DNA from: Hyphomicrobiales bacterium | Lineage (GTDB): Bacteria > Pseudomonadota > Alphaproteobacteria > Rhizobiales > Devosiaceae | Length of the DNA stretch: 64,000 nt | Direction: 5' to 3' | Assembly: GCA_900470445.1 (NCBI GenBank) | Contig: UCAU01000042.1 | Location: 46,710-110,709, forward strand | Part shown: in pieces, positions 1 through 9,912 of the stretch | Layout: each line of letters begins with the position of its first letter | How positions within the stretch are numbered: position 1 is the stretch's first letter | Program-made: the position numbers and the translations under genes | The notes under the pieces: generated by a model | The model's database searches: none | What the model saw: the letters and a program-made list of their open reading frames with translations, nothing else | What the model was told of the DNA's origin: nothing

Positions 1-1
1 C

Positions 2-643
2 GGCAACGGGCAGCAGGAGCTCGCAGAGATTTTCGCGGGCCTTATCGCGCCCACCTCGGGAATTGTAAGTCTGCGCCGGGGGGAAAGCCTGATCGACGTC
101 AGCCGCACCGGCCCCAGTTCGCGAATCGCGCTCGGCCTCTCCCACATTCCCGAAGATCGCCAGCGCACCGCCCTTGTCGACCTTTCCATCGCCGAAAATG
201 CCGTTCTCGAGCAGATCACCCAAAGCCCCTTTTCCAACGGCGGCATTCTCGCCCATGGCGCCATTCGCTCGTTCAGCGAAGAACTGATTGCGGTCAATGA
301 CGTCCGTTGCACCGGGCCGGACCAGCGCATCCTGACGCTCTCTGGCGGCAACCAGCAAAAGGTGGTGCTCGGTCGGGCGCTCAGCCGCGAGCCGTCGGTG
401 ATCATTGCCGTGCAACCAACGCGTGGCCTTGATATCGGCGCCACGGCCTTCGTGCATGAGCAACTGCTCGCCCAGCGGGCACGCGGCGCCGCGATTGTGC
501 TGGTCTCCACCGAGCTGGATGAAATTCTCGCGCTATCGGACCGCGTCGTGGTGATGTTTGCCGGCAGTGTCGTCGGAGAAATCCTGCGCCGCGACGTCAC
601 GCTCGATCGTCTGGGCGCCATGATGACGGGACAGGCGGCATGA
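2..643 (+). CDS. ABC transporter ATP-binding protein, nucleoside/simple-sugar type (5'-truncated)
   Basis: This is the C-terminal part of a two-domain ATPase that powers a BmpA/Nup-type nucleoside importer; the gene begins before the window. Reading frame 2 is open from the first bases. It starts in the second nucleotide-binding domain with GNGQQEL, the degenerate Walker A typical of this family, followed by the signature LSGGNQQK and the Walker B region with QPTRGLD. The stop overlaps the start of the next permease by 4 nt, so the genes are translationally coupled. The two permeases that follow are of the NupP/NupQ kind, which supports nucleoside or purine uptake, but the substrate is inferred. 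The binding protein must lie upstream. Confidence 0.88.
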   Translation, partial: GNGQQELAEIFAGLIAPTSGIVSLRRGESLIDVSRTGPSSRIALGLSHIPEDRQRTALVDLSIAENAVLEQITQSPFSNGGILAHGAIRSFSEELIAVNDVRCTGPDQRILTLSGGNQQKVVLGRALSREPSVIIAVQPTRGLDIGATAFVHEQLLAQRARGAAIVLVSTELDEILALSDRVVVMFAGSVVGEILRRDVTLDRLGAMMTGQAA

Positions 644-1719
644 GCGCGACCAAAACCGAGACCCTGGTGCCACCGCTTTCGCGTCTGCTGCCAAAAGGTA
701 GTGGCGCATTGCTGTCCAGCCTTGTGGCCATTGTCCTCGCGCTGCTTATCGGCGCCATCCTGATTATCGCCTGGGGCGCCAATCCGCTCACTGCCTATCT
801 GGCGCTGCTCGACGGCGCTTTCGGTTCGTGGAACAGCCTTGCCGAAACGCTGCTGCGCGCTATTCCCCTGATCTTTACCGGCCTTGCCATCGCCATCGCT
901 TTCCGTGGCGGCGCCTTCAACCTGGGGGCTGAGGGCCAGCTTTTCCTCGGCGCAACCGCTGCTGCCTTTGTCGGCCTTGCCTTGCCGGACATGCCGCCGC
1001 TGGTCGTCATCCCGGCCATGATCGTCACAGCCGCGGTGGTTGGCGCACTCTGGTCGCTACTGGCAGGCGCGTTGAAGATGCGCTTTGGCGCCAATGAGTT
1101 GATCACGACGATCATGCTCAACTATATCGCCATCCTGTTCGTTTCCTTCCTGCTGCGTGGTCCCTTGCAGGAGGCTGCGGGCTACCTGCCGCAGACCGAG
1201 CGGCTTGCCAGCAATGCCCGATTTCCCGCGCTGATCGAAGGAACGCGCCTGCATTTCGGTTTTCTCCTGGCGCTGCTCGCCGTCGCGGGCTGTCACTTCG
1301 CGCTCTGGCACACGACCTGGGGGTTCAAGCTGCGCGTGGTCGGGCTCAATGCGCGGGCTGCGTTCAATGCCGGCTATAAGGTCACCGCCATCACCATCTC
1401 GGCATTTCTCGTCAGCGGCGCACTGGCGGGGCTGGCCGGCTATATGGAAGTGGTCGGCGTACAACGCCGCATGATCGAAAACCTCTCTCCAGGCTTCGGC
1501 TATACCGGCATCATCGTTGCATTGCTCGGGCGCACCAATCCCATCGGCGTGCTTGCCGCGGCCATCCTCTTTGCGGCCTTGCAGGTCGGCGGCACCAGTA
1601 TGCAGACCGCTTCGGGCGTGCCGAGCACATTGACCACCATCATACAGGGACTTGTCGTGCTGTTCGTCATCGGGCGCGGTGCTTTCGATTTCCTGGCCAA
1701 GCGCAAGCCGGTGGCCTGA
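640..1719 (+). CDS. ABC transporter permease, NupP/YufP-like
   Basis: This 359-aa inner-membrane permease belongs to the branched-chain/ribose permease superfamily (BPD_transp_2) and would form half of the translocation channel of a nucleoside-type importer. It shows about ten hydrophobic segments after a short cytoplasmic N-terminus. The segment with AFRGGAFNLGAEGQLFLGA, followed later by FGANELITTIMLNYIA, is characteristic of this subfamily. The ATG at 640 overlaps the upstream ATPase stop (ATGA). A second, shorter permease follows after 2 nt, the normal arrangement of heteromeric Nup-type transporters. Substrate specificity cannot be read from the sequence. Confidence 0.88.
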   Translation: MSATKTETLVPPLSRLLPKGSGALLSSLVAIVLALLIGAILIIAWGANPLTAYLALLDGAFGSWNSLAETLLRAIPLIFTGLAIAIAFRGGAFNLGAEGQLFLGATAAAFVGLALPDMPPLVVIPAMIVTAAVVGALWSLLAGALKMRFGANELITTIMLNYIAILFVSFLLRGPLQEAAGYLPQTERLASNARFPALIEGTRLHFGFLLALLAVAGCHFALWHTTWGFKLRVVGLNARAAFNAGYKVTAITISAFLVSGALAGLAGYMEVVGVQRRMIENLSPGFGYTGIIVALLGRTNPIGVLAAAILFAALQVGGTSMQTASGVPSTLTTIIQGLVVLFVIGRGAFDFLAKRKPVA

Positions 1720-1721
1720 AC

Positions 1722-2672
1722 ATGAGCTTTATCGACTATCTGACGGACCCGATCGCCGCCGGCTTCCTGCAGGCAACCACGCGCCTCGCCATTCCGATCA
1801 TGCTTGCGGCGCTAGGCGGCATGTTTGCCGAGCGCGCCGGCGTGCTCAATATCGGGCTGGAAGGCATGATGCTGCTTGGTGCCTTTGTCGGCTTTTCTGC
1901 CGCCTTCGTCTCGGGCAGCCTCTGGTTCGGCGTTGCGGCCGGCATGGCATCGGGCGCCGTGCTCGGGCTGGTGATGGCGTTCTATACCGTGCGCCTGTCG
2001 AGCAATCAGGTCGTGGTTGGCATAGCCATCAACCTGCTGATAGTGGGCGTCACCAGCTATGGTTTTCGCGCGGCCTTCGGCACGGGAACCAACGCGCCGC
2101 GGATCCAGCCCTTTCCTCCTCTCGAGATACCCGGACTATCGCAGATACCGGCGCTCGGCCCCCTGCTCTTCCAGCAAAGTATTTTAGTTTACCTGACACT
2201 GGCACTCGTTGCCGTGGCGGCGATCGTGCTCTCGCGCATGTCGATCGGAACGGCGATCATAGCTGTCGGCGAGCACCCGGAAGCGGCCGAAACGCTGGGC
2301 ATATCGGTCAGCCGGACGCGCACCTGGTGCCTCGTGGTTTCCGGGCTTTTTGCCGGGCTTGGCGGCGCCTTCCTGTCGCTGAGCGCCACCGGCCTGTTCC
2401 TTGACAACATGACCGCCGGCCGTGGCTATATTGCCCTAGCCATTCTGCTGCTCGGCCGCCGTCACCCCTGGGGCATCCTGCTGGCTGCCATGCTGTTCGG
2501 GGGCGCCGACGCTTTCCAGCTACGCGGTCAGAATGCGGGCACCGGCATTCCCTATCAGTTCCTCGTCATGCTGCCTTATCTGCTGACCATCGTGGTGCTG
2601 ATTGGATTTGCCGGAAAAGTTCGAGACCCAGCCGCGCTCGGGCAGCCGTTCCAGCGCAACAAAGCCGAGTAA
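1722..2672 (+). CDS. ABC transporter permease, NupQ/YufQ-like
   Basis: This is the second permease (316 aa) of the nucleoside-type importer, forming a heterodimeric channel with the preceding protein. The motifs AERAGVLNIGLEGMMLLGAF and SSNQVVVGIAINLL are typical of this subfamily, and about eight to nine membrane segments are visible. Only 2 nt separate it from the upstream permease, and its stop is 6 nt from the start of a TatD-type hydrolase. This suggests one transcript running from before the window to 3470. The ATG at 1722 is the first in frame after the upstream stop. Confidence 0.88.
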   Translation: MSFIDYLTDPIAAGFLQATTRLAIPIMLAALGGMFAERAGVLNIGLEGMMLLGAFVGFSAAFVSGSLWFGVAAGMASGAVLGLVMAFYTVRLSSNQVVVGIAINLLIVGVTSYGFRAAFGTGTNAPRIQPFPPLEIPGLSQIPALGPLLFQQSILVYLTLALVAVAAIVLSRMSIGTAIIAVGEHPEAAETLGISVSRTRTWCLVVSGLFAGLGGAFLSLSATGLFLDNMTAGRGYIALAILLLGRRHPWGILLAAMLFGGADAFQLRGQNAGTGIPYQFLVMLPYLLTIVVLIGFAGKVRDPAALGQPFQRNKAE

Positions 2673-2678
2673 GCATTC

Positions 2679-3470
2679 ATGTTTGTCGATAGCCACCTGC
2701 ATCTCGATTTCGATGAATTCGCCCATGACCGATCAGCGGTAATGGCGCGAGCGGCAGCAATCGGCATCGAAACCTATCTCACTATCGGCATAAAGGTGCG
2801 CGACTTCGGCCGCGTCCGTGCCGTCGCCGAGATGCACGACAATGTCTATTGCACGGTGGGCACGCTGCCGCATTTTTCCGACGACGAGAAAGACGTCACG
2901 ACCGAAGAGATCGTTGCACTCACCCGCCATCCCAAGGTTGTCGGGATTGGCGAGGCGGGGCTCGACCGGGTTTATGGGACGGCTGATTGGACAAATCAAA
3001 TCGCCGTCTTCGCCGCTCATCTTGCGGCGGCTCAGGAAACGCAATTGCCACTGGTTATCCATTCGGTACGCGAAGACGAAACCATGGCGACCATGCTGCG
3101 GGAAGCCACCGCCGTAAGACCGTTTCCCTTTGTAGTGCATGCCTTTTCGGGTGGACCGCTTTTGATGGAGACCGCCCTGGAACTCGGCGGCTATTTCGGC
3201 TTTGGCGGCCTCCTGACCTATGAAGGCAACGATCACATCCGCCAGGCGGCGAGCAGCCTTCCACGCGACCGCATCCTGCTCGAAACCGACTCGCCTTCGA
3301 TGTCCCCAGCGCCGTATGAGACCGATCGAAATGAGCCGGCCAACCTATCCAAGATAGCCGAGCTGCTCGCAAAACTGCGCGGCGATAAAGTCGCCGATGT
3401 CGCCGCCTATACCGCGGACAACTTCTACCGCCTGTTTGCCAAGGTTGCCCGGCCTCCTATTGTCAGCTGA
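2679..3470 (+). CDS. tatD: TatD family metal-dependent hydrolase
   Basis: This 263-aa TIM-barrel protein of the TatD/amidohydrolase family is probably a metal-dependent deoxyribonuclease or related hydrolase in the cytoplasm. The N-terminus carries the HxH metal motif (DSHLHLDFDE), the middle has GEAGLDRVYG with the metal-ligand Glu, and the C-terminal part has LETDSPSMSP with the conserved Asp. The length is normal for the family (about 260 aa). It sits 6 nt after a nucleoside-type permease, so it may act on a nucleoside- or nucleotide-derived compound taken up by that importer. That role is inferred from context. The reading is a paralogue of TatD rather than certain orthology. Confidence 0.8.
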   Translation: MFVDSHLHLDFDEFAHDRSAVMARAAAIGIETYLTIGIKVRDFGRVRAVAEMHDNVYCTVGTLPHFSDDEKDVTTEEIVALTRHPKVVGIGEAGLDRVYGTADWTNQIAVFAAHLAAAQETQLPLVIHSVREDETMATMLREATAVRPFPFVVHAFSGGPLLMETALELGGYFGFGGLLTYEGNDHIRQAASSLPRDRILLETDSPSMSPAPYETDRNEPANLSKIAELLAKLRGDKVADVAAYTADNFYRLFAKVARPPIVS

Positions 3471-3512
3471 CAGGATGAGCAAGGGAGCGGCCCCGTCATC
3501 CATAGCCTTTGA

Positions 3513-3541
3513 TTGACAAGTTCCGCAGCCAAATCTACCAT
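3513..3541 (+). promoter_or_regulatory. sigma-70-type promoter of the glycosidase-ABC operon, with a regulator motif on the -10
   Basis: TTGACA (3513-3518) lies exactly 17 nt before TACCAT (3536-3541), a good housekeeping -35/-10 pair about 300 nt upstream of the glycosidase. The -10 is embedded in TACCATACAAGTAT, whose first 10 bases recur in the GntR-aldehyde dehydrogenase intergenic region at 10646. It also contains the small palindrome ATACAAGTAT. The rest of the 382-nt gap (3471-3852) shows no convincing gene. Confidence 0.5.
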
Positions 3542-3852
3542 ACAAGTATCGAAGGCGGATAAATTCCCGCTGAATGGCCGGAGACACGTCATGGGCTCGA
3601 GCAGCCCAGCCACGGTATGTTGGTAAAGCGTGCGCTACGCGGAACGTCTTTGGTTTGACCGGATAAACACGGACCATTGCTCGTTTCGACCTTCCGCAGG
3701 ACCCCTCGTCGATCTCAGCTGTGCGGTCACGGTTGATGGATTGGTCCTTGCCCCTCCATCGCTCCCGCTTTTGACCCGGCTTGCCGGGTAGTGTTGCAGG
3801 CCGATCCACAACGGACGCCTGGGAGGGGACCGGTATTTGCCGGAAACGACGC

Positions 3853-5523
3853 ATGGATTTTGGCGCCGATAGTCACACCCAATCATCCTCGCTGCTGAAC
3901 AAGCTGCGCGCGATCGATGTGACGCAACGGGTAACGGCCGACAATAACCCGTGGGAAGCCGCCATTCTTGCCGAATTCGCGCGCTCTGGCGTCGCCTTCA
4001 CCGCGTCTTCACCGGCCATGGAAAACCGCTTTTACGACGCGGTCACTGAACTCATCGCCTGCATCAAGCCCACCGGCAGCGAACAACCCATTCTGCATGA
4101 GGGCGGGATCTATCACGGCTGTTGGCTGGAAAGCACCGGCACGATCAATGCCGAATTGCTGGCCCGTTTCGTGCCCTCCATCGCCGCCGCCACCTTTGCC
4201 GCCTTTGCCGAGTATCAGCGTGAAGATGGCCTATTGCCGTATAAGCTGACGCCGAACGGGCCGGTTTTCTCGCAGATCCAACTGGTGTCACCCCTCGCCC
4301 GCTCGGTCTGGACCCATTACAGCCTCAACAGCCGCGACAAGGCGTACCTGGCCAAAATGTACCGCTCCATGGCTGCCTATGATGCCTGGCTGGCCGAGTG
4401 GCGCGACACGCGCAAGACCGGCGCCGTCGAAGCCTTCTGCGCTTTCGATACCGGCCATGATCTGTCCGCCCGTTTCTGGCATGTGCCGGACTCTCCGTTC
4501 GACAACGACACCAAGGCGTATAATCCCGACAATCCGGTACTGCCCTTCATCGCGCCCGATCTCACCGCCAATGCGGCCTGCCAGCGCCTGTACCTAGCCC
4601 GCATGGCCGAGGAATTGGGCGAGGACCCAGCCCCCTGGCGCGCCAAGGCCGAGCAGAGCATTGCAGCCCTGTTCGCGCAGTGCTTCCATGCCGAAGACGG
4701 CTTCTTCTACGATCGCGATCGCAACGGGCAGCATGTGCGCGTGCAATCGGACGTGCTGCTGCGGGTTCTGGCCTGCGAAGTGGGCGACGACGCCTTTTTC
4801 GCTGAAGCTCTGAGCCGCTACCTGCTCAACACCCGCAAATTCTTCGCCAAATACCCTCTCACCTCGATCGCTCTCGACGATCCACGGTTCGACCCGGCCT
4901 ATGACTATAATAGCTGGTGCGGTCCCACCAATTTCCTGACCCTGATCCGCACCCCGCATGCCTTCGAGCATCATCACCGCCATGTCGAGCTGACCTGGAT
5001 TCTCTATCCGACCCTGTCGGCGCAGTTCCGCTCGACTCGCTTTGCTCAAACGCTGCATCCCTTCACGGGACGGGAGGGTTTCACCGAGGCCTATTCACCC
5101 TCGATCCTGTGTCTGCTCGATTTCGTCGAACGGCTGAGCGGCATCCAGCCGCGCCCGGACGGCGCGCTGTGGTTCACCGGCCTCGTCCCCTATCAGATCG
5201 AGCACCGCGACGTGGCGCATGAAACGGCCTATGCCCGCACCGTCGATGGCCACCATTTCGAGCTGGTCAACACCCGGACCCACTCCACCGCCTATCGCGA
5301 TGGTGAAGTGCTGTTCCGCGCCCCCAAGGGCGTCCGCATCATCACCGACCGCACCGGCGCGATTACCGGGCTGGTCGGCATGAGCGTCAACACCATCACC
5401 GGCACGCTGCGTATTCCGGATGGAGAATTCGACGTCACGGCGGCAGCCAATGAACACCTGCATTTCGAGAACGGAGCTTTCACCCGCCTGCACAATCCGG
5501 GGCTGGTCCACCCGACCTATTAA
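3853..5523 (+). CDS. Glycoside hydrolase, MGH1-like/GH63-type (alpha/alpha)6 barrel
   Basis: This predicted cytoplasmic glycosidase of 556 aa resembles GH63/trehalase-like enzymes (MGH1-like domain). It has no signal peptide, so it would act on a sugar brought in by the importer encoded directly downstream. Supporting stretches are ICRKRR-proximal start, FDTGHDLSARFW with a likely acidic catalytic or substrate-binding residue, YDYNSWCGPTNFLTLIR, and the late FTEAYSPSILC. The open frame extends back to a TTG at 3781, but the ATG at 3853 has a GGAAA about 7 nt upstream and gives a normal N-terminus. It is the first gene of a co-oriented set with a binding protein, two permeases and an ATPase. 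The exact substrate is unknown. Confidence 0.72.
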   Translation: MDFGADSHTQSSSLLNKLRAIDVTQRVTADNNPWEAAILAEFARSGVAFTASSPAMENRFYDAVTELIACIKPTGSEQPILHEGGIYHGCWLESTGTINAELLARFVPSIAAATFAAFAEYQREDGLLPYKLTPNGPVFSQIQLVSPLARSVWTHYSLNSRDKAYLAKMYRSMAAYDAWLAEWRDTRKTGAVEAFCAFDTGHDLSARFWHVPDSPFDNDTKAYNPDNPVLPFIAPDLTANAACQRLYLARMAEELGEDPAPWRAKAEQSIAALFAQCFHAEDGFFYDRDRNGQHVRVQSDVLLRVLACEVGDDAFFAEALSRYLLNTRKFFAKYPLTSIALDDPRFDPAYDYNSWCGPTNFLTLIRTPHAFEHHHRHVELTWILYPTLSAQFRSTRFAQTLHPFTGREGFTEAYSPSILCLLDFVERLSGIQPRPDGALWFTGLVPYQIEHRDVAHETAYARTVDGHHFELVNTRTHSTAYRDGEVLFRAPKGVRIITDRTGAITGLVGMSVNTITGTLRIPDGEFDVTAAANEHLHFENGAFTRLHNPGLVHPTY

Positions 5524-5632
5524 TCACGCGCCGAAACCGGCCAATCGACCCAAGAATTTCGACCATTGCCGGCCCGTCCGGGAATCAGGACACGCCGACG
5601 ATGAGGTACGTAGCTCACAATGGGAGGTATCC

Positions 5633-6922
5633 ATGAGCACATTCAATAGACGCAAATTCCTCGGCACAGCCGCCGCCGCGGCCGGCTCCGCAGCAATCCT
5701 GTCGGCCACGGGCAATTCTGCCTTCGCCCAGGATCGTCGCATCCGCCACTTCTGGTGGGGCAACCCGGAGCGCGACAAGCGCACATTCGAAGTCATCCGC
5801 CTATTCAACGAAAAGAACCCCGGCATCGTGGTGGCCGGTGAAACCCTCGGTTCGGCCGATTACTTCACTCGCCTCACCACCCAGATTGCCGGCCGCAACA
5901 TGGCCGACGCCATCCAGATGGGCTATGGCGTGATGTTCGAATATATCAATCGCGGCGCCATCCTGCCGCTCGACGACTATATCGGAAAGTCGCTCGACAT
6001 CTCCCAGATCGACGAGAGCGCACTCTCGGCCGGCCGCGTCGATGGCAAGCTCTATGCCCTCTCGATCGGCGCCAATTCGCACGTCTCGCTCTACAATACC
6101 CGCCTGTTCGACGCCGCCGGCATCAGTTTCGATCCCTTCGGCTGGACCTATGACGATCTCAAGCGCGTCGCCAGCGAAGTCACCAAGGCCACCGGCGTCT
6201 TCGGCACGGACGACAACACCGCCGACTACCAGAACTTCTCCGACTATGTGCACCAGCGCGGCGAGCGCCTGTTTGACGACGAAGGCAATTTCGGCGCCTC
6301 GGCCGAAACCATCGCCGACTATTTCGCCATCTGGGCCGACCTGCGCGCCGCTGGCGCCACTCCGCCGGGTCAGGTTTCGGCGGGTCTTGTCGGGGCCGAA
6401 CTCTCCAATTGGGGCATCGTCACCGGCCAGACCGCGATTTCCTACGCCTGGAGCAACCAGATGGTGGGCGTGCAAAACCTGATGCAGGACAAGGTCGGCG
6501 CGGCCATGTTTCCCAATACGCCTGAAATGATCCCCGGCTCGATCATCCAGCCCAGCCAGTTCATCTGCCTCAGCCGTGACACGGTCGATGCGGAAGCGGC
6601 CACGACCTATATGAGCGCCTTCGTCAACGACCCGGAGATGACCGCGGTGCTGGGCCTCGAACGCGGTATCCCTGCCAATGCCCAGGTGCGCGCGGCACTG
6701 CAGCCCAAGCTCACCGAAATCGAAGCGACCTCGGTCGCCTTCTTTGACGGCATTCAGGGCAAGACCATGGATCTGGCGCCGCCGCCGCCCTCCGGCGCGC
6801 AGGAAATCGAAGCCATGTTCGAGCGTGTCGCGGTGGCCGTGCTGCTCGATCAGGCGCCCATCCCCGATGTCGCCAACCAGATCCGCCGCGAAGCCGAAGG
6901 CATCCGCCGCCGCGCCCGCTAA
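5633..6922 (+). CDS. Carbohydrate ABC transporter substrate-binding protein (family 1), Tat-exported
   Basis: This 429-aa periplasmic sugar-binding protein of the MalE/UgpB type has an N-terminus (NRRKFLGTAAAAAGS) that is a twin-arginine signal followed by an Ala-rich hydrophobic segment and an AFAQ cleavage site. The open frame extends to 5420, but the ATG at 5633 has GGGAGG at 5622-5627 and places the signal peptide correctly. Two permeases and an ATPase of matching type follow, making a complete importer with the intracellular glycosidase upstream. A GC-rich hairpin sits directly after the stop. The ligand cannot be read from sequence; an oligosaccharide or glycoside is likely given the glycosidase. 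Confidence 0.88.
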   Translation: MSTFNRRKFLGTAAAAAGSAAILSATGNSAFAQDRRIRHFWWGNPERDKRTFEVIRLFNEKNPGIVVAGETLGSADYFTRLTTQIAGRNMADAIQMGYGVMFEYINRGAILPLDDYIGKSLDISQIDESALSAGRVDGKLYALSIGANSHVSLYNTRLFDAAGISFDPFGWTYDDLKRVASEVTKATGVFGTDDNTADYQNFSDYVHQRGERLFDDEGNFGASAETIADYFAIWADLRAAGATPPGQVSAGLVGAELSNWGIVTGQTAISYAWSNQMVGVQNLMQDKVGAAMFPNTPEMIPGSIIQPSQFICLSRDTVDAEAATTYMSAFVNDPEMTAVLGLERGIPANAQVRAALQPKLTEIEATSVAFFDGIQGKTMDLAPPPPSGAQEIEAMFERVAVAVLLDQAPIPDVANQIRREAEGIRRRAR

Positions 6923-6929
6923 CCAATTT

Positions 6930-6956
6930 GGCCCGCCGGGACGTTCCCGGCGGGCC
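6930..6956 (+). other. Intercistronic hairpin after the binding-protein gene
   Basis: An 11-bp perfect stem (GGCCCGCCGGG, loop ACGTT) lies between the binding-protein stop and the first permease. It has no T-tract, so it is more likely an mRNA 3'-end stabiliser than a full terminator. Similar hairpins follow the other two complete binding-protein genes at 13333 and 23319. Confidence 0.7.
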
Positions 6957-6975
6957 ATAGCTTCACGACGCAAGG

Positions 6976-7884
6976 ATGACAGGAATGTCTATTCGATCCA
7001 AATTACGCCGCAGCTGGCCGGGTTATGTGTTCCTCACGCCCTGGCTGATTGGCTTCTTCCTGCTCTCGATCTTTCCAATCCTGGCTTCGCTCTATCTCGC
7101 CTTCACCGATTATGACGCAGTCAATGCGCCGGTTTGGGTCGGGCTCGAAAACTTCCAATATATGTTCGAGTTCGACTACCGCTTCTGGCAGTCGCTCAAG
7201 GTCACCTTCCTCTTCGTCATACTCTCGGTGCCGGCCAAGCTGATCTTCGCGCTGATCGTGGCCATGCTGCTAGACAAGGGCATTCGCGCCGTCGGCTGGT
7301 ATCGCGCCCTGTTCTACCTGCCCTCAATTCTGGGCGGCTCCATCGCCGTGGCGATCCTGTGGCGGCAATTGTTCAACGCCGATGGCGTGATCAATTCGGC
7401 GCTCGCGGTGTTCGGCATCCAGGGCCCCTATTGGCTCTCGGACCCCAATTATTCGCTCTATACGCTGGTCGTGCTCGCCATCTGGCAATTCGGCTCGCCC
7501 ATGCTGATCTTCCTCGCCGGCCTGCGCGCCATCCCGCAGGACCTGTACGAGGCGGCCGAGATCGACGCGGCCACGCCCAGCCGCAAATTCTTCGCCATCA
7601 CCGTGCCCATGCTGGCTCCGGTCATCTTCTTCAATCTGGTGCTGCAGATGATCGAAGCGTTCAAATCCTTTTCGGGCGCCTTCATCATTTCGGGCGGCAC
7701 CGGCGCCCCGCTCGATAGCCTGCTGTTCTTCACGGTTTACCTGTTCAACGAGGCCTTCAGCTATTTCCGCATGGGCTACGCCTCGGCGCTGGGCTGGGTG
7801 CTGCTGGTCATCATCGCCGCCTTCACCGCCATCGCCTTCTGGACCTCAAAATATTGGGTCCACTACGAAAATGAGAGGGGCTAG
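6976..7884 (+). CDS. Carbohydrate ABC transporter permease, MalF/UgpA-type
   Basis: This is a 302-aa integral membrane permease with about six transmembrane segments. The N-terminal pattern GYVFLTPWLIGFFLLSIFP is characteristic of the MalF/UgpA (CUT1) family. The cytoplasmic EAA loop that docks to the ATPase is visible as YEAAEIDAATPSRKFFAITV. It pairs with the next gene, which starts 3 nt after its stop. Either ATG 6976 or ATG 6985 could be used; both have weak purine-rich sequences close by. It works with the binding protein at 5633 and the ATPase at 8820. Confidence 0.9.
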   Translation: MTGMSIRSKLRRSWPGYVFLTPWLIGFFLLSIFPILASLYLAFTDYDAVNAPVWVGLENFQYMFEFDYRFWQSLKVTFLFVILSVPAKLIFALIVAMLLDKGIRAVGWYRALFYLPSILGGSIAVAILWRQLFNADGVINSALAVFGIQGPYWLSDPNYSLYTLVVLAIWQFGSPMLIFLAGLRAIPQDLYEAAEIDAATPSRKFFAITVPMLAPVIFFNLVLQMIEAFKSFSGAFIISGGTGAPLDSLLFFTVYLFNEAFSYFRMGYASALGWVLLVIIAAFTAIAFWTSKYWVHYENERG

Positions 7885-7887
7885 GCC

Positions 7888-8790
7888 ATGACCGACGCAA
7901 CTTCTACCCGCCTCGCCGATCTCACTGCCGTCTCCGCTCAGCTCCGAGCTGATCGTGCCGTCCGTGCCAAACGCGCGGCAATGCTCAAGCACGTCTTCCT
8001 GATCGCTGCATCCTTCGTGATGATCTATCCGCTGCTCTGGATGGTGGCGAGTTCGCTCAAACCCAATAACGAGATTTTCGGCCAGCTCGGGCTCATCCCC
8101 AGCGATCCGCAATGGTCCAACTACACCAGCGGCTGGAATGCCCTGCCGGTCAGCTTCACCAATTTCTTCTGGAATTCGGCCGTGGTGACCGTGCTGTCGG
8201 TGATCGGCAATGTCATCTCATGCTCGTTTGCCGCCTATGCCTTCGCCCGGCTCGAATTTTCCGGCAAGACCATCTGGTTCGCGCTGATGATGATGACACT
8301 GATGATCCCCTATCACGTCGTGCTCATCCCTCAATATCTCACCTTCCTGCAGCTGGGCTGGGTCAATACCTACCTGCCGCTGGTGGTGCCGCGGTTCCTC
8401 GCGTCCGACGCGTTCTTCATCTTCCTGATGATCCAGTTCTTCCGCCAATTGCCGCGCGAACTGGATGAGGCGGCGATGATCGATGGCTGCTCCCCCTTCA
8501 AGATTTACTGGGCCATCATCCTGCCGCTCTCGCTGCCGGCCATGACCACGGCGGCCATCTTCTCCTTCATCTGGACCTGGGAAGATTTCCTGGGGCCGCT
8601 GGTCTATCTCAACGATATCAAGGACTACACGGTCCCCCTCGCACTGCGGATGTTCCTCAGCCAGGACAGCGTTTCCGAATTTGGCCAGATGTTCGCCATG
8701 TCGGTGCTCTCCATCCTGCCCATCATCCTGTTCTTTGTCATCTTCCAGCGCTTCATCATCCGCGGCATCGCCATGAGCGGCATGAAATAG
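7888..8790 (+). CDS. Carbohydrate ABC transporter permease, MalG/UgpE-type
   Basis: This 300-aa permease is the second channel subunit of the CUT1 importer. It has a charged cytoplasmic N-terminus, six predicted membrane spans, and the EAA motif in [18 protein letters not shown], which contacts the ATPase. The ending RGIAMSGMK is typical of MalG-type proteins. A GAGAGGGG sequence sits about 8 nt before the ATG. It is 3 nt after the partner permease and 29 nt before the ATPase gene, so all are likely in one operon. Confidence 0.9.
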   Translation: MTDATSTRLADLTAVSAQLRADRAVRAKRAAMLKHVFLIAASFVMIYPLLWMVASSLKPNNEIFGQLGLIPSDPQWSNYTSGWNALPVSFTNFFWNSAVVTVLSVIGNVISCSFAAYAFARLEFSGKTIWFALMMMTLMIPYHVVLIPQYLTFLQLGWVNTYLPLVVPRFLASDAFFIFLMIQFFRQLPRELDEAAMIDGCSPFKIYWAIILPLSLPAMTTAAIFSFIWTWEDFLGPLVYLNDIKDYTVPLALRMFLSQDSVSEFGQMFAMSVLSILPIILFFVIFQRFIIRGIAMSGMK

Positions 8791-8819
8791 CGCTCGCATA
8801 CCCATCAAGGACCAAACCA

Positions 8820-9887
8820 ATGGCCTCTGTCACTCTCAGCGACGTCAAGAAAACCTATGGCAACGTGCCCATCATCCATGGCCTCGACCTCGAGGTTCAG
8901 TCGGGCGAATTCCTCGTGCTGGTCGGCCCTTCCGGCTGCGGCAAGTCCACCCTGCTGCGCATGATCGCCGGGCTCGAAGACATTAATGATGGCGTCATCG
9001 CCATCGGCGACAAAATCGTCAACGATCTGCCCGCCTCGCAGCGGAATCTCTCCATGGTGTTCCAGTCCTACGCGCTCTATCCCCATATGAGCGTGCGCAA
9101 GAACCTGGCCTTCGGCCTCTCCAATCTCAAGATGCCCAGGCCCGAAATCGAACGCCGCGTCGCCGACGCTGCCCGCATTCTGCAGATCGAGCCGCTGATG
9201 GAGCGCAAGCCGCGCCAGCTTTCCGGCGGACAGAAGCAGCGCGTCGCCATTGGTCGCGCCATTGTGCGCGAACCACAGCTGTTCCTCTTCGACGAACCCC
9301 TGTCCAATCTCGATGCCGAATTGCGCGTGCAAATGCGCGTCGAGCTGGCCGGCCTCTATCAGCGGTTGGGCACCACCATGATCTATGTGACGCACGACCA
9401 GACCGAGGCCATGACCATGGCCACCCGTATCGTCGTGCTCAACAAGGGCCGCATCGAGCAGGTCGGCACGCCCTACGAGCTGTATAATTTCCCGCGCAAT
9501 AAATTCGTCGCGACCTTCATCGGTTCACCCAAGATGAACATGCTCGACGCCCAGGCCGCAGGCGGCAAGGCCGATATTGCGGGCCTCGGCAGCCTCACCC
9601 TGCCCCGGGGCATCACGACCAATGGCCCTATCAGCATCGGCATCCGCCCTGAACAACTCAGCCTTGGCACATCAGGCGATCTGACTCTGCCCGGCAAGGT
9701 GACCCTGGTGGAATATCTGGGCAGCGAAGTCTTCATCTATGTCCGCCTCGCCAATGAGCAGACCGTGCTGGTGCAAGGCGCCGGCGACGCCAAAACCCGC
9801 AATGGCGAGGACGTAACCCTCACCATAAATGCTGCAGGCGCCCATTATTTCGACGCCGAAGGGCAGCGTTTGGGGAACGTGAAATAG
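8820..9887 (+). CDS. Carbohydrate ABC transporter ATP-binding protein, UgpC/MsmK-type
   Basis: This 355-aa cytoplasmic ATPase has Walker [11 protein letters not shown]-loop, signature [14 protein letters not shown], Walker [13 protein letters not shown] and the switch His in VTHDQTEAM. The C-terminal third holds the regulatory OB/TOBE-like domain of the MalK/UgpC family ([10 protein letters not shown]), and the length is normal. AAGGACC lies about 7 nt before the ATG. It closes the glycosidase-importer operon and converges on the GntR gene 25 nt downstream. Confidence 0.92.
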   Translation: MASVTLSDVKKTYGNVPIIHGLDLEVQSGEFLVLVGPSGCGKSTLLRMIAGLEDINDGVIAIGDKIVNDLPASQRNLSMVFQSYALYPHMSVRKNLAFGLSNLKMPRPEIERRVADAARILQIEPLMERKPRQLSGGQKQRVAIGRAIVREPQLFLFDEPLSNLDAELRVQMRVELAGLYQRLGTTMIYVTHDQTEAMTMATRIVVLNKGRIEQVGTPYELYNFPRNKFVATFIGSPKMNMLDAQAAGGKADIAGLGSLTLPRGITTNGPISIGIRPEQLSLGTSGDLTLPGKVTLVEYLGSEVFIYVRLANEQTVLVQGAGDAKTRNGEDVTLTINAAGAHYFDAEGQRLGNVK

Positions 9888-9912
9888 CCGGATACCCCAA
9901 GCCGGTCGCCGC